Positions 32,265 through 45,077 of a stretch of 64,000 nt of DNA are shown piece after piece (within the stretch, counting starts at the first letter, position 1; every line of letters begins with the position of its first letter). The stretch covers positions 46,034,698-46,098,697 of the forward strand of contig JALGQZ010000011.1 of assembly GCA_023105745.1 (NCBI GenBank), given 5' to 3'. The notes under the pieces are model-generated. The model was given only the letters and a program-made list of their open reading frames with translations. It had not been told where the DNA came from and did not search any database. This DNA comes from Austropuccinia psidii (taxonomy: Eukaryota; Basidiomycota; Pucciniomycetes; Pucciniales; Sphaerophragmiaceae). The translations under genes and the position numbers were made by a program.

Positions 32265-33094
32265 TTCTAGATTAAATAGAAAGGAAAAGTCATTTCAGTC
32301 AGAAAAGCTCATAAATACCCTGAGGATAATCAAGATTTTGGGTCATAACAACAGTTATGGCCACCCTCAAGGTCCTCAAGTGGGCCCCAAAACTGTCTTG
32401 GAACCCCTTTCATTAAGACAGGGCCTCCCATTTAACTATGGGGAAGGTAGAGTATGGGGTAAAACCCCCCATATTGGTCCCTTGGACCCAGGGGCCTTCT
32501 ATAGGCCCTAAAAGCTGAGGAATATGGGACCTGGACTGTAAAAGACCAAAATAGCAATAAATGGACAAATCTGCCATCAAACCCAGGAAATAAAGGAAGG
32601 CCAAAGTTGGCCAAAGGGACATAAAAGCCATTTGAGACCATTCTTTCAGGGTTATGGGGATGGGACCTCAAAACAGGCCAAAAATTCAATTTTCCTTAAA
32701 GGCTTGGCCACCAATTCAATTATGACCAATTAAAGAAAAAATGATATTTAAATAGTAATTTTTCATAAATTTATGAGCTGAAGAAAGGTACAGAATTCTT
32801 TTTAGGATATGTCCCAAGGAAAATGGAAGAAGTCTGGTTTTGGACAGGAAATGGCACAAGAAAAAGAGATTGACTCAAAAGGGAAAATACTTACTGGTAG
32901 GAGAAGCTGAAGAGTTTATAAATGAAATAAATAAAAAGAAGGGTGAAGTTAGAAGATTTCCAGGACAATTATCATAAGTAAAAGGAAATTTAAATTTGAA
33001 TTTTTTTTAAAAAATGTGGGTAAAAGTGGATGACACTTAAGAGTGGCATATTATTATTGTGTTCAAGAGCCCACCAGTTTGAAGAGTGGGATAC
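32265..33094 (+). other. Distal 3' tail of A1 up to the LTR
   Basis: Non-coding, AT-rich. It ends with GAAGAGTGGGATAC immediately before the LTR start, corresponding to CAAGAGGAGGATAC in A2. This is the likely polypurine tract. Open frames here (32239-32511, 32432-32689) show no recognisable content. Confidence 0.5.
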
Positions 33095-33791
33095 TGTCAT
33101 AGCCACTATCAGGGGAAAAGGGTATTTAACATTGAACCCACTCAAACTCACCAAACCAGCAAATACTTGCTGTGTATGAGCATCCAATTTCATAAATCAT
33201 ACAGCTTGAATCACCAATACAGTCTGTCACCACTTGTTCAGCCTGGATTGCCCAAATAAAGTTCTTGATTCCAAAGCTTGGAACTGTATGATTTCCCAGA
33301 TTCACCAAACCTCTTGTAAACACCCTGTATTATCCAAATCAATTCAATAAATCAATATTCTCAAGAAAATTCACTCTTTGGATCAGGGCTGGAAGATTAT
33401 CACATATATCAGCCCCTCTTCCTCCCTCTGGGGACTTTTACCCCAGTTAATTAGTATATTAGATTTATTATTTAAGAAATACTTTATTCTTATTTTTGGA
33501 ATATCTTAGTTATGAGCATTAAGCTGGTGTTTTCATTTTCTTCACCTTTTCAGAAGAGCTATGGTGTCCATATCCTTATTAACCCCCCTCTTTCTTTTTG
33601 ACAGGTTGAAACAGTGGACTTGGAATTGTTTGTGATTGAACCCCTTACTTTTTATTGCTTACTAGTTCTTGATTCTCTCTTACTCATTTATTATTAGTTA
33701 TTTTATTCTTAATTGCACTATCAAGCTGTAACCCTCTTATGAAATTCTGAGACCTCTACAAGTGAGTCCAGTTTACTGAGTGCCAGGCCCT
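33095..33791 (+). repeat. 3' LTR of element A1, lacking its last 35 or so bases
   Basis: It starts TGTCATAGCCACTATCAGGGG and follows the A2 LTRs to GAGTGCCAGGCCCT, where the next LTR (TGTCACAG) begins at once. The expected end (...AGAGCCCCTGTGACA) is missing. Confidence 0.75.
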
Positions 33792-34528
33792 TGTCACAGC
33801 CACTATCAGGGGTAAGGTTATTCAATCTTAAACCCACTAAAGCTCATGAAACAAGAGAATCCAGTATGTTTATCAGGAATCAGCTTTAGCAAGTCCCCTT
33901 TCTGAAACATGCATACAACTTGGTTCAGCAATACAGTCTGTTAATGCTTGTACAGGCTGGATATTCCAAACACAGTTTTGGATTCACAAGACTGAAAGTA
34001 TATGATCACCCAACTCCACCACACCTCTTGTAAAGGCCCTTTATTATTAAAATCAATTAAAATGAATATTCCTCTCAAGAAACTTCACTATTTGGATCAG
34101 GGTTGATGAATTCTCACATATACCAGCCCCTCTTCTTCCCTCTGGGGACTTTTCCCCAGTTAATCAATAAATTGTCTTTATTATTTAATAAATATTCTTA
34201 TTATTTATTTTGAGTATTATATTTATTGGTATTAAGTTGGTATTTGCATTTCCCCACCTTTTCAGTAGAGTTGTGTTGGCCATATCCTTATTAAGCCTTC
34301 TCTTTCTTTCTGACAGGTTGAAACAGTGGACTTGGTCTTGTTTGTGATCGGCTATTTTATTCTTTAATATTACTCTTATTGTTTCTGCTTCTTACATTTA
34401 TCTTATTAGTAATTCTATCTTATTACACTCTCAAGTGTACCTAATTGTATTCCATCCTTGATCCCTCCATAAGTGAGCTCCAGCTTACTGAGTGCCAGGC
34501 CCTCTCACTTTTAAGAGCCCCTGTGACA
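33792..34528 (+). repeat. 5' LTR of element A2
   Basis: It runs TGTCACAGCCACTATCAGGGG... to ...AGAGCCCCTGTGACA. The terminal 8 bases form a perfect inverted repeat. It contains (T/C)ACCTTTTCAGTAGAG and TGACAGGTTGAAACAGTGGA blocks conserved in all A-family LTRs of the window. Confidence 0.85.
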
Positions 34529-35292
34529 TTATATTAATTCACTCACAATTTCTTCTTTCTTTTCCTTCTTTTAAAATTAATTCCTCTCATTAATCAATTA
34601 TGATCCCTTTATGAATTTATAATTCTCATGATTTTTATGATTTTATGATTTCTCCATCAATTTTCATCTCATTCATTTCATTCATATGAAAATTGAGTCT
34701 TTTTTATTTCTTAAGTCTGCTGACCATTTAACTCTATCTTACCTCTTAATCATTTTCAAATTTTGTTCTTCATTTGTTTCAGGTTTATCAGGTTTATATT
34801 GATTGGTCAAACAATTGGGATTGATTAGGATAATTGATTCAGGTTCAGGATTTTGTTGTATTGGATTGATTTTGATTGACTTTTGAATTACTAAATATTG
34901 ATTTATTGATGTCAAGACCTTGAATTGATTTTTAAGAAATTTATTTATTTATTGAAGTCCTTAAGACACTGATTTTGATTTGAAGAAACTTGCTGATTAA
35001 TTGAATTCTTCAAGACTTCTTGACATTGATTTTGATTTGAATTGATAACCTGACTGATTTGATTGATTTATTCATTTAAATTTATTTGATACTCTTCAAG
35101 AATATTGATTCATTGATAAGTTTTTTACTTTGTCTTTCTCACTTGTCAATATTTCACATTGATTTTGCCTCAAGGCTGTTGATTGATTCCTCAAGTTTAA
35201 TAAAGAATTCACATTTATTTGATTTGGTCAAGCCTTAGTTTTTTATTCTCAAAGTATCATCAAGTTCACTTTCTTAGTCTTCAATAATTATA
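34529..35292 (+). other. Leader between the A2 5' LTR and gag
   Basis: AT-rich, with repeated TTGATTGATT-like stretches. No TGG primer-binding site directly follows the LTR. Confidence 0.5.
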
Positions 35293-36624
35293 GTTCAGCA
35301 TAGACATCCAGCCAAAAATACAAGGTCTCAAAGAAATCAAGCTATTCTCACTCCTACAGCGAGGTCTCCTATTGACCACACACCATCAGTTCATCAAATG
35401 AGTGAAAATTTGGACAGAGGACCACCAATGGGAGGAGAAGCACCCTCCAGAAAAAGAGGTATTAAATGAAGAACATCAAGATAATTCTCTGGCTTGTTGG
35501 GTGGCTATCCTGGTATTTCTCAAGGTCCTAGAAGCATATTAGGGGAAGCTGAAGATGAAGAGGAAGAGTCTTACAAAAATGAAGTGGTGGCTGCCTTGGA
35601 AGGTGCCCTGAAGCTTTTGAAGCTCAAAATCTAGCCCCTTCTAATCAACCTCTTGTCTCTCAAGCTGAACCAAATTTTCTCAAGATGATGGAAAAAAGAA
35701 CACAATTAATGGGACAGCTCACTGATGAAGTTTCCCCCAGGGAAATTTCAAGGGCCCCAGAATTCAAGACTCCATAAATGAAGGAGCCTTATTATTTTGA
35801 TAGTACTCAAGCCCATAAATTTAGAGGATTTATCTAATCCTGTCAATTAACTTTCCATAATGACCCAGAAAACTTTTTCTCTGACAGGAAGAAGGTTCTT
35901 TACTCAACCTCTTCTCTCACTGGTAGGGCTGAAAAATGGATTGAACCATATCTCTCAAATATCTCCAATTAAGACCTTTCCTACCTCCTCAATTATTGGC
36001 AGCTGTTCTAAAACCAGTTATTCACTATGTTTGGTTATCCCAATGAAGTCAGGAAAGCTTAAAAAGAGTTGGATAATCTAAGTATGAAGGAAAGTGGTGA
36101 TGTATCCTTGTATATTTCTGATTTTAGAAGCTTAACATCAATAATTGGAGATTGGGGAGAAAGGGCTTATATTCATTTATATACAAGAGGAGTGGCATCA
36201 AGACTTTTTGGACCAGTCAGATTCTCATCTGGGTACATTTTTTAGCCTTCAAGAGCTCATGGATATTACCTTGGAATTTGATACCAAGTACCATGAGAGG
36301 CAGAAGGAAAAGGGTAGTCATCAAGATAAGAAGCCTCCAGTCACTGGATCCAATTCTTTCAGGCCTACTCAAGATTAAGATTCCAAGAAGTCTCATTTCA
36401 AGAAAAGCAAGAAGGGAAGAACTTTCAAGTCTCAAAGGATAAGCCTCATTCACCTTTCCTCAATAAGGAAAACAAATTAATTGGTTCTGAAAATGACAGG
36501 AGGATTAAAGAAGGTTTATGCACTTTTCGTGGTGGAAAGAATCCAACCAAAAACTGCTTCAAGAGGCCTCAAAATAGGCCAGGGTCATCAAGAGGCTTCC
36601 CTAACAAGCAGGGAAAAGCCTGAG
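35293..36624 (+). pseudogene. A2 gag (broken)
   Basis: The N-terminal start is lost: the equivalent of MPVQNS reads VQHRHPAKNTRSQRNQA. Recognisable parts are the Gly-rich block FSGLLGGYPGISQGPRS, the capsid piece at 35700-36120, ELMDITLEFDTKYHERQKEK at about 36260, and the ruined zinc knuckle LCTFRGGKNPTKNCFKRP near 36530. Several in-frame stops are present. It would have been the capsid and nucleocapsid precursor of the element. Confidence 0.75.
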
Positions 36625-36628
36625 TGAG

Positions 36629-39600
36629 AATCATGATGTGTTCAACGGCTCTCACTTACTTCTGTCAAGAGCAAAATTGTGCACTCTGAATACTAGTGTC
36701 AATAAATCTTTGGAATTTCTTATTATTTCTTCTGTCTCTGATATTTTTATAGTATATATTCTCCTTGATTCTGGTGCTACAAACTCCCTTTTTGCAAAGA
36801 ATTTTAATCTCAAGTCCTAATTAACTATGTCAGAGCTCCCTGAAAAGATTACTCTTTTCATTTTGAGTTATAATAAATCCACTTCTTTGTTAATCACTCA
36901 TTATACCAAGTGGCTTGTTGACTTGCCTTCATTACCAAGCTTTGAATGGGAATTTTTTATAATAGATTCACTCAAGGGAAGAGATATAATATTGGGATAT
37001 GATTTCCTTTACCATTTTAATACATTATTGATTGGAAAAATGGATTGATCACCTATGATTTTAGTCATAAGGATTTTAGTGGTATCAATTCTTCTACTAG
37101 TAATGACTTTTCCACTGCTGTGAACAGTGTTGCTCTATTTGGTGAACTTAAGATAACTTCCCTTCCTTCTTCTGTCCATATCCCTTCCATCATGGACTAT
37201 CAGTCATTACTTCCATCAAGAGATGAAGTATTCAAAGAGAAAAAACATGTTGGAGAAGATTTTGCTATATCTTCACTTCATCTCTTTCAAGGGGATATGG
37301 ACCTTCCTACTTTATCCTTCCATGCATCCATGGAGGAGCAGTGGGATGATGAACAAGAGCCAGAGGAAATTGAAACTGTTCTGAAGGTAGTCCCTCCTGC
37401 CTATCACCATTATTTGGATGTGTTTTTCAAGGTGAAAGAAGAGAAACTTCCTCCACACTGTGCCTGTGAGCATCATATCAAACTGGAAGGTCTTCTACCA
37501 CAAGTTAATGCTATCTAATCTTTATCAACTCATGAGTCAGAATCACTATGGGCCTACATTTCAGAGAATTTAGAGAAATATTTCATCAAGCCAAGCTCCT
37601 CTTCAACAGCAGCACCTTTCCTTTTTAAGAAAAAGGATGGAGGCCTGCATTTGTGTGTTGACTGCTGCAAAGTCAATGCTGTCACTAGGAAGAGCAGGCA
37701 TCCTGCCCCTCCTATGAATAAGCTTCTTACCATATTCAACAGCTCCACTATCTTCTCCAAGATAGATCTGTGTTGTGCTTATAGTCTTCTGAGAATCAAA
37801 GAGGGGGATGAGCATTTTACTGCCTTTAGAACCAAATATGGTAGCTATGAGTATTTTGTGATGCCATTTGGCTTAATAAATGCCCCTGCTTCATTCCGAA
37901 ACTTTTAATTTATATATTTGCACATTTATTGGAAATTTTTGTTGTAGTTTATTTAGATGATATTATGGTATTCTTGAGAACTGAGGAGGAACATGTCAAA
38001 CATGTGGCCTCTGTCATCCAAAGGCTGAGGGACAATAATCTGTTTTACAAAGCCTCAAAGTGTGTATTCCATGCCTCAAGTGTGGAATTCCTTGGCTATT
38101 TTGTTTCAAGTGATGGTCTCAAGATGGGTACTTCAAAAGCTCAACAAATCCTCAATTGGCCACAGCCCAAGAAAATCAAGGATTTTCAATCATTTCTTGG
38201 CTTTTCTAATTTCAATCATTGTTTCATTAAAAATCACTTCTCTCACTTCCATTATTAAAAAATATTCTCCCTTCATCTTGAATGAGGAAGCTCTTGGTCA
38301 GTTTCAATTACTCAAAGATTCATTCACCACTGCCCCTATCCTTTCTTATTTCAATCCTTCTCTATCAACTATTGTGGAGACTGATGCTTCTGATTATGCC
38401 TTGGGTGCTGTAATCAGTACGTTTAATGACTTAGGAAGGAATCCTATTGCATTTGATAGTCACAAGCTTCTCCCAGCTGAGCTCAACTACGAAATTCATG
38501 ACAAGAAACTCCTTGCAATAGTTTGGGCTCTCAAGCCCTGGAGAGATTTTCTTCTTTCTCTTTCTCATTACTTTGAAGTCTTGACAGACCATTCTTCTCT
38601 TCAATACTTCATGTATTCCAAAGTTCTTACTTGTCATCAAGCCCACTGGGCTGAGCTTTTCTCTGAGTTTCAATTCACTATTAACCAGGAAGGCTGGCCA
38701 CTTTAACAGATGTCTTGTCACATCAGGATGATGTGTACCCAGAGAGGGGGGTGGATGCATTGACAAGAATCCTCAAAATTTTTGTCAAACTCTTAAGAAA
38801 GATGGAATTCAAAAATCAATATTTTCCTCAGCTTTAGTTGACCAAATTAAAAAATAAGTATGGCAAAACAAAGATTATAAAGAAGTACTCAAAAAACTTG
38901 CAAGAGGTGAATCAGTACCAGATTCTTCTCTTGAGCCCAAATAAAAGCTATTGTTCTTCAAAGATAGCATTGTTATTCCAAGTAATAAACAAATCAATTT
39001 GTATATTGTTCAAAAGTGACATGACTCAACATTGGCTGGCCACCCTGGCCATTAGAAGACCCTCAAGCTCATAAAGAGATATTTTATTGGGATGGCATGA
39101 GTCAAATCATCAAGGAATATGTGTCCTCATGTCAGCAATGTTCAAGAAACAAGAACATTCATCATAAGAAGTTTGGATTACTCCATCCTCTTCAAATTTC
39201 ATATGGTCCTTGGAATTCCCTATCAATGGAATTTATCACTAAATTGCCATTTTCCAAAAGCTTTGACTCAATTTTAGTAGTTGTGGACAGATTATCAAAA
39301 ATAGAAATTTTCATTCCAGCTTATTTAGCAATTACTGCCTTGGACCTATCTCAAATCTTCATCAGTCATGTCTTTTCCAAGAATCAACTTCCAATAAGTA
39401 TTGTTAGTGATAGAGGATACTTATTTGTTTCATTATTCTGGACCCAATTATGGCAGAAGCTCAATATATCAAGAGATCTTTCAGCTTATTTTCATCCTGA
39501 AACAGATGGACAGACAGAGAGGGTAAATCAGACTCTATAACAGTATCTTCAGATGTATGTCAGTTACCATCAATATGACTTGCACATCTGGTTCCCTCAG

Positions 39601-40287
39601 GATGAATTTTCCTATAACAATGCAGAACATTAATCAACAAATAAATAACCTTTTTTCACCATTTATGAAAGAAATACCAGCTTTGCTTCAATTAAAATTT
39701 CAGAAGACACACCTTCTGGAAAATTATCAACAAAACTCCAGCAAGTACAGCAAGTAGTCAAAGAAGAATTAGAGTCAGAAATAAGGCATTTTAAGAAGTA
39801 TGCAGATAGAAATAGGAAAATTCCACCTGCTTTCCAATCTGGGGAAAAGGTATGGCTAGCCTCAAAGAATATCAATACTACAAGACCTACCAAGAAGCTT
39901 TCAAAAAGATGGTTGGGACTCTTTGAAGTATTGAAGAAGCTTGGTAGCCATGCATATCACCTCAAGTTGCCTCAACAATTGAAGTCAGTTCGCCCTTTAC
40001 TCCATGTGTCCTTATTAGAATCAGTCAAGAAAGAAAATATTCCAAACCAGAATCAATTTCCACCACCACAAGTCTTAAGGGAGGAGCAAGAGGAATGAGA
40101 AGTGGCTCAGGACTCAAAGCTAAAGAGAGGTAAGCTATGGTATCTTTTAGAGTGGGAAGGATTCAGTGAAGACCCAGAAAGAACAGCTTGGGAACCAGCT
40201 TCCAACCTTACTAGATCACCAAACCTTGTCAAGGACTTCCACACTTTCTACCCTGACAAGCCTGTCCCAAATACCTCAAGAATTTGA
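36629..40287 (+). pseudogene. A2 pol: protease, RT, RNase H, integrase, chromodomain (broken by stops)
   Basis: Protease LLDSGATNSLFAKNF is at 36761. RT blocks LCVDCCKVNAVT, FSKIDLCCAYSLLRI and YFVMPFGLINAPASF are followed by an intact catalytic YLDD (37950-37961). RNase H shows VETDASDYALGAV, HDKKLLAIVWALKPW and VLTDHSSLQYF. The integrase zinc-site end is CQQCSRNK. Its catalytic positions read SMEF (39223-39234, E where D is expected), SDRG (39409) and QTERVN (E at 39517), with the last two 35 residues apart as usual. A chromodomain (LWYLLEWEGFSEDPERTAWEP) is at 40130-40287. At least four stops or frameshifts break the polyprotein. The chromodomain places it among chromoviruses, which target heterochromatin. 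Confidence 0.85.
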
Positions 40288-40976
40288 TCTTGTGGTGCTT
40301 GGTGGGGAGTAGAAGTTATAAAAGTAAGTTCCTCTTATAGCCTAAAGCTTTAAGTGGGTATTCTACCAAAATTTGTTGTAAGCATTACTGTTTCCACTTG
40401 GTGAGCAATTGTAAATTCTTTGGACAGATACAGAAGGCCTTGCAACATCAATAAACTCAAATTTGTACCTTTCACTGAGATATGGCTGAATTTCCTTTTT
40501 CTTTTTTATTTTCCCTTTTCAATTATGAAATTTATCATTATTCAAGAAATTCCTTAACTAAAAGTCATTTATGGAGAGGTTTTTCTGCTCGTTTATGGTG
40601 CTTGGTGGGGAGTGGAAGTTATGAAAGTAAGATCCATCTCCTGGTATGCATATCTAAGCGTTTCTACTTATTTTAAAACAACAACTTGGCCACTCTGTGA
40701 GCAAAAAATTCCTGGTTTTATCTTTGGGGAAAAATTATGGTCAGAATTCAAGAAACTCATCACAAGAAGGACACTTCTCAGAAGTTTATTTTATTTTTGC
40801 TTTTTCTCTAATTTCTTTTTCTTTAGCTACTTGTATAATCTTTTTATTTTTATTTATTTATAAAGCAGCAGAATCCCCTCCCATATCATGTATTGGGGGG
40901 TTCCATTTATCTTTTAATTATAGTATTTATAAGAGTGGGGATAAAAGAGAAACAAAATAAAAACAAGGACAACAAA
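40288..40976 (+). repeat. Diverged internal duplication in the A2 3' tail
   Basis: GGTGCTTGGTGGGGAGT-GAAGTTAT-AAAGTAAG occurs at about 40295 and again near 40592, each followed by a similar stretch ending ...TTGG-CACT-GTGAGCAA. A1 carries the same pair near 30366 and 30660. No coding content was recognised. Confidence 0.55.
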
Positions 40977-42201
40977 CTAGTTATCCTTACCAAGATCATC
41001 AAATGTCCTCTGGAATTTGTTTATCAATTCATCTTCATATCAGGAAGACTTGGCAGCCATCTCTTCAGAAGCAGTACCAGGGACCATTCTATCATCATAA
41101 TACACAATCACCTCCCTACTATGTCTATAAAGCCTCCTGAATAATCTGACAACAGCATCCTGACCATCATTCACCACAGCCCAATCCTCTCTGGTATCCC
41201 TGATTGGGCAACACTCCCTATTTTGAAATACTTGAGCAGTGGGAAATGGCGGGGAGACTGAAATTATCTTTGGCTGGTGCTGGCCACAGGCTCTAATGGA
41301 TGGGAGGTGGGAATTGGTGATGGCCTGGGCTGTGGGATAGGAGATGGCTTCATCTGTTAAGCCAGGACAGGCCTGGAAGTGGAAGATTTAGGTGAAGGAC
41401 AAGGAATGGAAGATGATAGTGAAGAAAGGACAGGTTGGAAGTTTCTTGGCGTACTGGGGATAAGGTGACTGTGGAATTTCTTGGAACAAGTTTGAGTGGT
41501 TGAAGAACTTGAAGAGTGCCCAACCAATGGATGAATCACCTCAACTTCTTCAAAATAAAATTCATCACTTCCTTCATCATCTGGATTGTTTTGTGAATCA
41601 GAAATCTTCCTTATTCTTTTCACCACCCCTTGATTATTTATCCTGGAGATTGGGACCTGTGAACTGGAGTAAATTGTCCTTCCACCAGTGGGAATAGGCC
41701 CTCCAACATTGGTCCATCTTGTGATCTCCCTTTTACTGGATCCAGTCACTAATTCAAGTGATCAGTATCAATTCATACAAGAAAATCAAACCACTTAAAA
41801 CTAGAACAGCCTAAAGTACCACCAGGAGTAGGGGCCTCAGGGACTTCAAATGTTTTCCCAAAAGGCCCATCCTTCTTGCACCACAAGTATCATTTGATGG
41901 TGGACAGTGGCACTCCTGGACGTCAACATAGCTTCTTTCCAACAAAAAAGTAGTGGCATTTTAAAGATTTGCAGTTAAAATGCTGAAAACATTCTTTACC
42001 CTTCATCAAAAACTCAGAGCAAGGTGGATCAAAGATTTTAAACACCTTGTACCTATCATAGATTTGTTGAGGATTGAAGTAGCCTGAAGAAGCCATGGAC
42101 CAGGGTGAACCCAATTGGCTGAAGACGCCAGACCCACAAAGGACAGCAGGTGGTGGCAAAGAAGGAGAAGATAAAGTGATTTCAGCTAGTTTGGAGCTCA
42201 T
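40977..42201 (-). pseudogene. Antisense accessory frame of the A family, copy in A2
   Basis: It starts with ATG at 42201 (MSSKLAEITLSSPSLPPPAV) and stays open for 92 codons. Then a stop replaces what looks like an Arg codon after VGKKLC. Homology continues in the same direction through ITRWTNVGGPIPTGGRT and VVKRIRKISDS (41357-41749) to a C-terminal block AVVRLFRRLYRHSREVIVYY...FQRTFDDLGKDN, stop at 40977-40979. The N-terminal part is Cys/His-rich (CSEFLMKGKEC, H, KCHYFFVGKKLC), which suggests a zinc-binding module. It is Ser/Pro-rich in the middle. The product is unknown. It overlaps no sense gene, lying wholly between the chromodomain and the 3' LTR. Confidence 0.65.
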
Positions 42202-42416
42202 TTCTAGAGTAATGGAAGCAAAGGAATCATTCAGTCAGATATGCATATCAAAATCATGAAGGTCATTAATATTTGGGGCCATAAGTCCAGTTACGGCCCC
42301 CTCAAGGTCCTCAATGTGGGGCTTCAAGACTGTCTTAGACCCCAATGAACAAGCCAGGACGTCTGCTCTAACTCTGGGAAGGTCACCATTTTTCATGGCC
42401 TTGGAATGTAAGGTTT

Positions 42417-44391
42417 GACTATGAAACAATAAGTAAAAATTACTAATATTTTACTTATTGTACTATGAATGTCCTTATAAATGCAATAAATAGGATAAAA
42501 ATAGTTATAATAATAAGGAATTATTATAATTATGGCATAAAAGTAATTATATTATTAATAAAATATGATAATATAATTTATATTATAAAATATAATATAA
42601 TAAAATAAATATATTAATATAAAATAATTAATATATTCAAAGGCACTTTATTATTGTTACAAAAAAATAATAAAGGCGTAAAAATTTGTTTTTTATTAAT
42701 CCAAAACAATTAATAACAATAATATTACCAATATTAAAGTTATGAATTAATATAAATACTATTTATATTAATTAAAGTATTATTAAATGAATAATAGAGA
42801 GAAAATTATTATAATAAGAGAAAATAACCTACTTTTAATACTTAATATAATAATTTTGAGATATTTTACGCCAAATAATATAAATACAACTTATCCAAAT
42901 TGTATTTACAATAAAAAATAGAGAAATTACAAATATTCTTGATTTTTACATGGAAATGGGATTTTAGAGAGATTTTCAACAAAAAAAATTAAATAAATGA
43001 TTCAATCACATCAAAGCTGATGATTATAATAAGATGATCTTTGGTCTTTGATAATATAAAAGCTTTATATATAAAGAATAAAGAGATTACCTTTTTATTG
43101 TATTGATTTAATGTTTTTGATGTGTCTGAGGGGAAAACAGAGTAAAAAGAGCTCTATTTATAGTAAATACCTCCCTCTTAGAGTCCAAAAGTCTTCTAGT
43201 AGACGTGTACTGATCATATCCACTGGGATTGATCAATATTTTAAGGTTTGGTGATGATTACATCATGATCAAACCATATTACATCATTATTATGCCATTA
43301 TTTAGAGTTATCACTATAACTCTAAGTTTGATGACGTCAAAGACTTGGAAGAACCCCAAAATTCGTTGATTTTTTTAGTTTTAATTATAAACTAATAGTA
43401 TTCACCAATTTTATCACTCATATGACTGTTAAACTTAATTTAAGGTTACAGTGAGTGATCATAAATGATCAAATTAAGCTCAAACTTTGATCCTTAATAA
43501 CTTTTAATATTTACACGCTAAAGCCATTCAGAGAGTGAATTCTAATAGCTTGGCATAACCCTATTATGCTGCCAAGAGCATTTCATTACATCATCAAAAC
43601 TCTATTTTTGATGGTTTTTCTTGTAACTCATCTTTTCTGTCAAAATTTAATATTTCAAACTTCAAACTATGATTTCAAGGGGTTATACCTTGAATATTAT
43701 AATAAAAAATACATCATTCTTCACGAATGAACTAGTAGAATCCAACTGTCCACTTTTTTTTAAGTTTGGACCACTTTCACAACAAAGTGGTCAACAGCTC
43801 TGTTGATTTTAATCAATAATTCCTTACAGGTTTTAACCTTGTTTATAACTTGTGAAATAAACTTCATTTCTGTATTACTACAGTAATTACGTGATGACTT
43901 TATTTTTGGTTCATTACTCTATCCTGTATAATTCAAGAGATATTAGCTAAAATCCCTGAATATATGTGTTGACCAAAAAAGTGCATATATTCAGGTTAAT
44001 TCCTTAAGTATTGAGTTTGAAGCTTAGCTTCTTAATTGTTTTATATGTGGAGTTTTATGGAAAATCCACTGGTATCATTTATTTTACATGTTGTATCATT
44101 GGCTTTTGAAATAAATAAGGATTTGTGTATTTTATAAGGTATTATTACTTATAACTTATTAAGTATTGACTTTACAGATATGCCATAAAAATGGTATATG
44201 TGTATTTTACCATGGGGAATCCAATGGTATAATTTATTTCACATGTTTATTCATTGGGTTCTAAGCTAAACCAAGTTTTATGTCAATTTATGGTATTTTT
44301 GTATTTTAAAAGTACTTATTTTTAGTGTATAATTATATTAAATATTTCTTGTGACCTTTTTGGGTATGTGGTCATATCTCAAAGGTTCACA
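42417..44391 (-). repeat. Solo LTR of family B (1,975 bp) with TGGAA target duplication
   Basis: It runs TGTAAGGTTTGACTATGAAAC... to ...CAAAGGTTCACA, flanked by TGGAA at 42412-42416 and 44392-44396. There is no internal gene. It is inserted in the 3' tail of A2. It contains GGAATCCAATGGT and (T/C)ATGTTTATT(T/C)ATTGG blocks shared with the LTR at 2027-3851. Confidence 0.85.
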
Positions 44392-44396
44392 TGGAA

Positions 44397-45077
44397 CATC
44401 CTCAATGGGTCCAGGCCATAAGGTTCAAAATACCTCCAATTAGTCTTTTGAACCCCCAGTAACCCTAGCAAAATTGGTCCTGGGGAACTCCAATAGCTCC
44501 CACAGACTGTGGGCCATAAAAACCCAAAATTGGATGAAAAGGCAAGAAAAAGCCAAAATTCAAAAATTTAAGAAATTTTCCATGGGATGGAAAGGACCAG
44601 AAATTAACCACAGGGTACAAAAATGAAATCAAAAAGGCCATTCTGGCCCATTCCTTAAATAGCTATGGGGACAAGACCCCTTTTCAGATATGCATACCTC
44701 AGGAGGTTGTGGCCAATTCTTGGGGTGGCTAGGCAATCATATAGCCATTATTCACCATTTTTAAATCTGGGGATGATGGTGGCCTTCATTTTGGGATGCA
44801 AACCATGGCCACCAACACTCCTTGATTCAAGGCAGAAAAAGCCTCCAGGTGGGAAATGACACAAGAAAGAAAATAATGTACTTAATGAAGAAAGAATTCT
44901 AAAAAAAGGAAGAAATAACAAGGATAATTAGGGGAAAGATTTTCAGGATAATGGTCAAGAGGAAAGAAAATTTAAAAAAGTGAATATTTTAAAATTTTGT
45001 GGGGAATTGGGGATGACATTCAAGAGGAGCAGGATATTATGGCGTTCAAGAGCCCACCAGTTTCAAGAGGAGGATAC
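44397..45077 (+). other. Distal 3' tail of A2 and polypurine tract
   Basis: Non-coding. It ends GTTCAAGAGCCCACCAGTTT then CAAGAGGAGGATAC just before the LTR. The last purine-rich stretch is the likely polypurine tract, shared in position with A1. Confidence 0.55.

Larger units (their letters stand above)
7171..33791 (+). mobile_element. Chromovirus-type Ty3/gypsy element A1, decayed and split by two nested insertions
   Basis: The order is 5' LTR, leader, gag, protease-RT-RNase H-integrase-chromodomain, a 2.7-kb tail with an antisense frame, then 3' LTR. The 5' LTR is interrupted by a solo family-B LTR (7197-9090). The gag is interrupted by the complete element C (11623-26478). Removing the insertions makes the gag and LTR continuous against copy A2. 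Stops and frameshifts run throughout, so the copy is inactive. The left flank (GCAAT) has no obvious matching duplication on the right, where copy A2 begins immediately. Confidence 0.8.
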
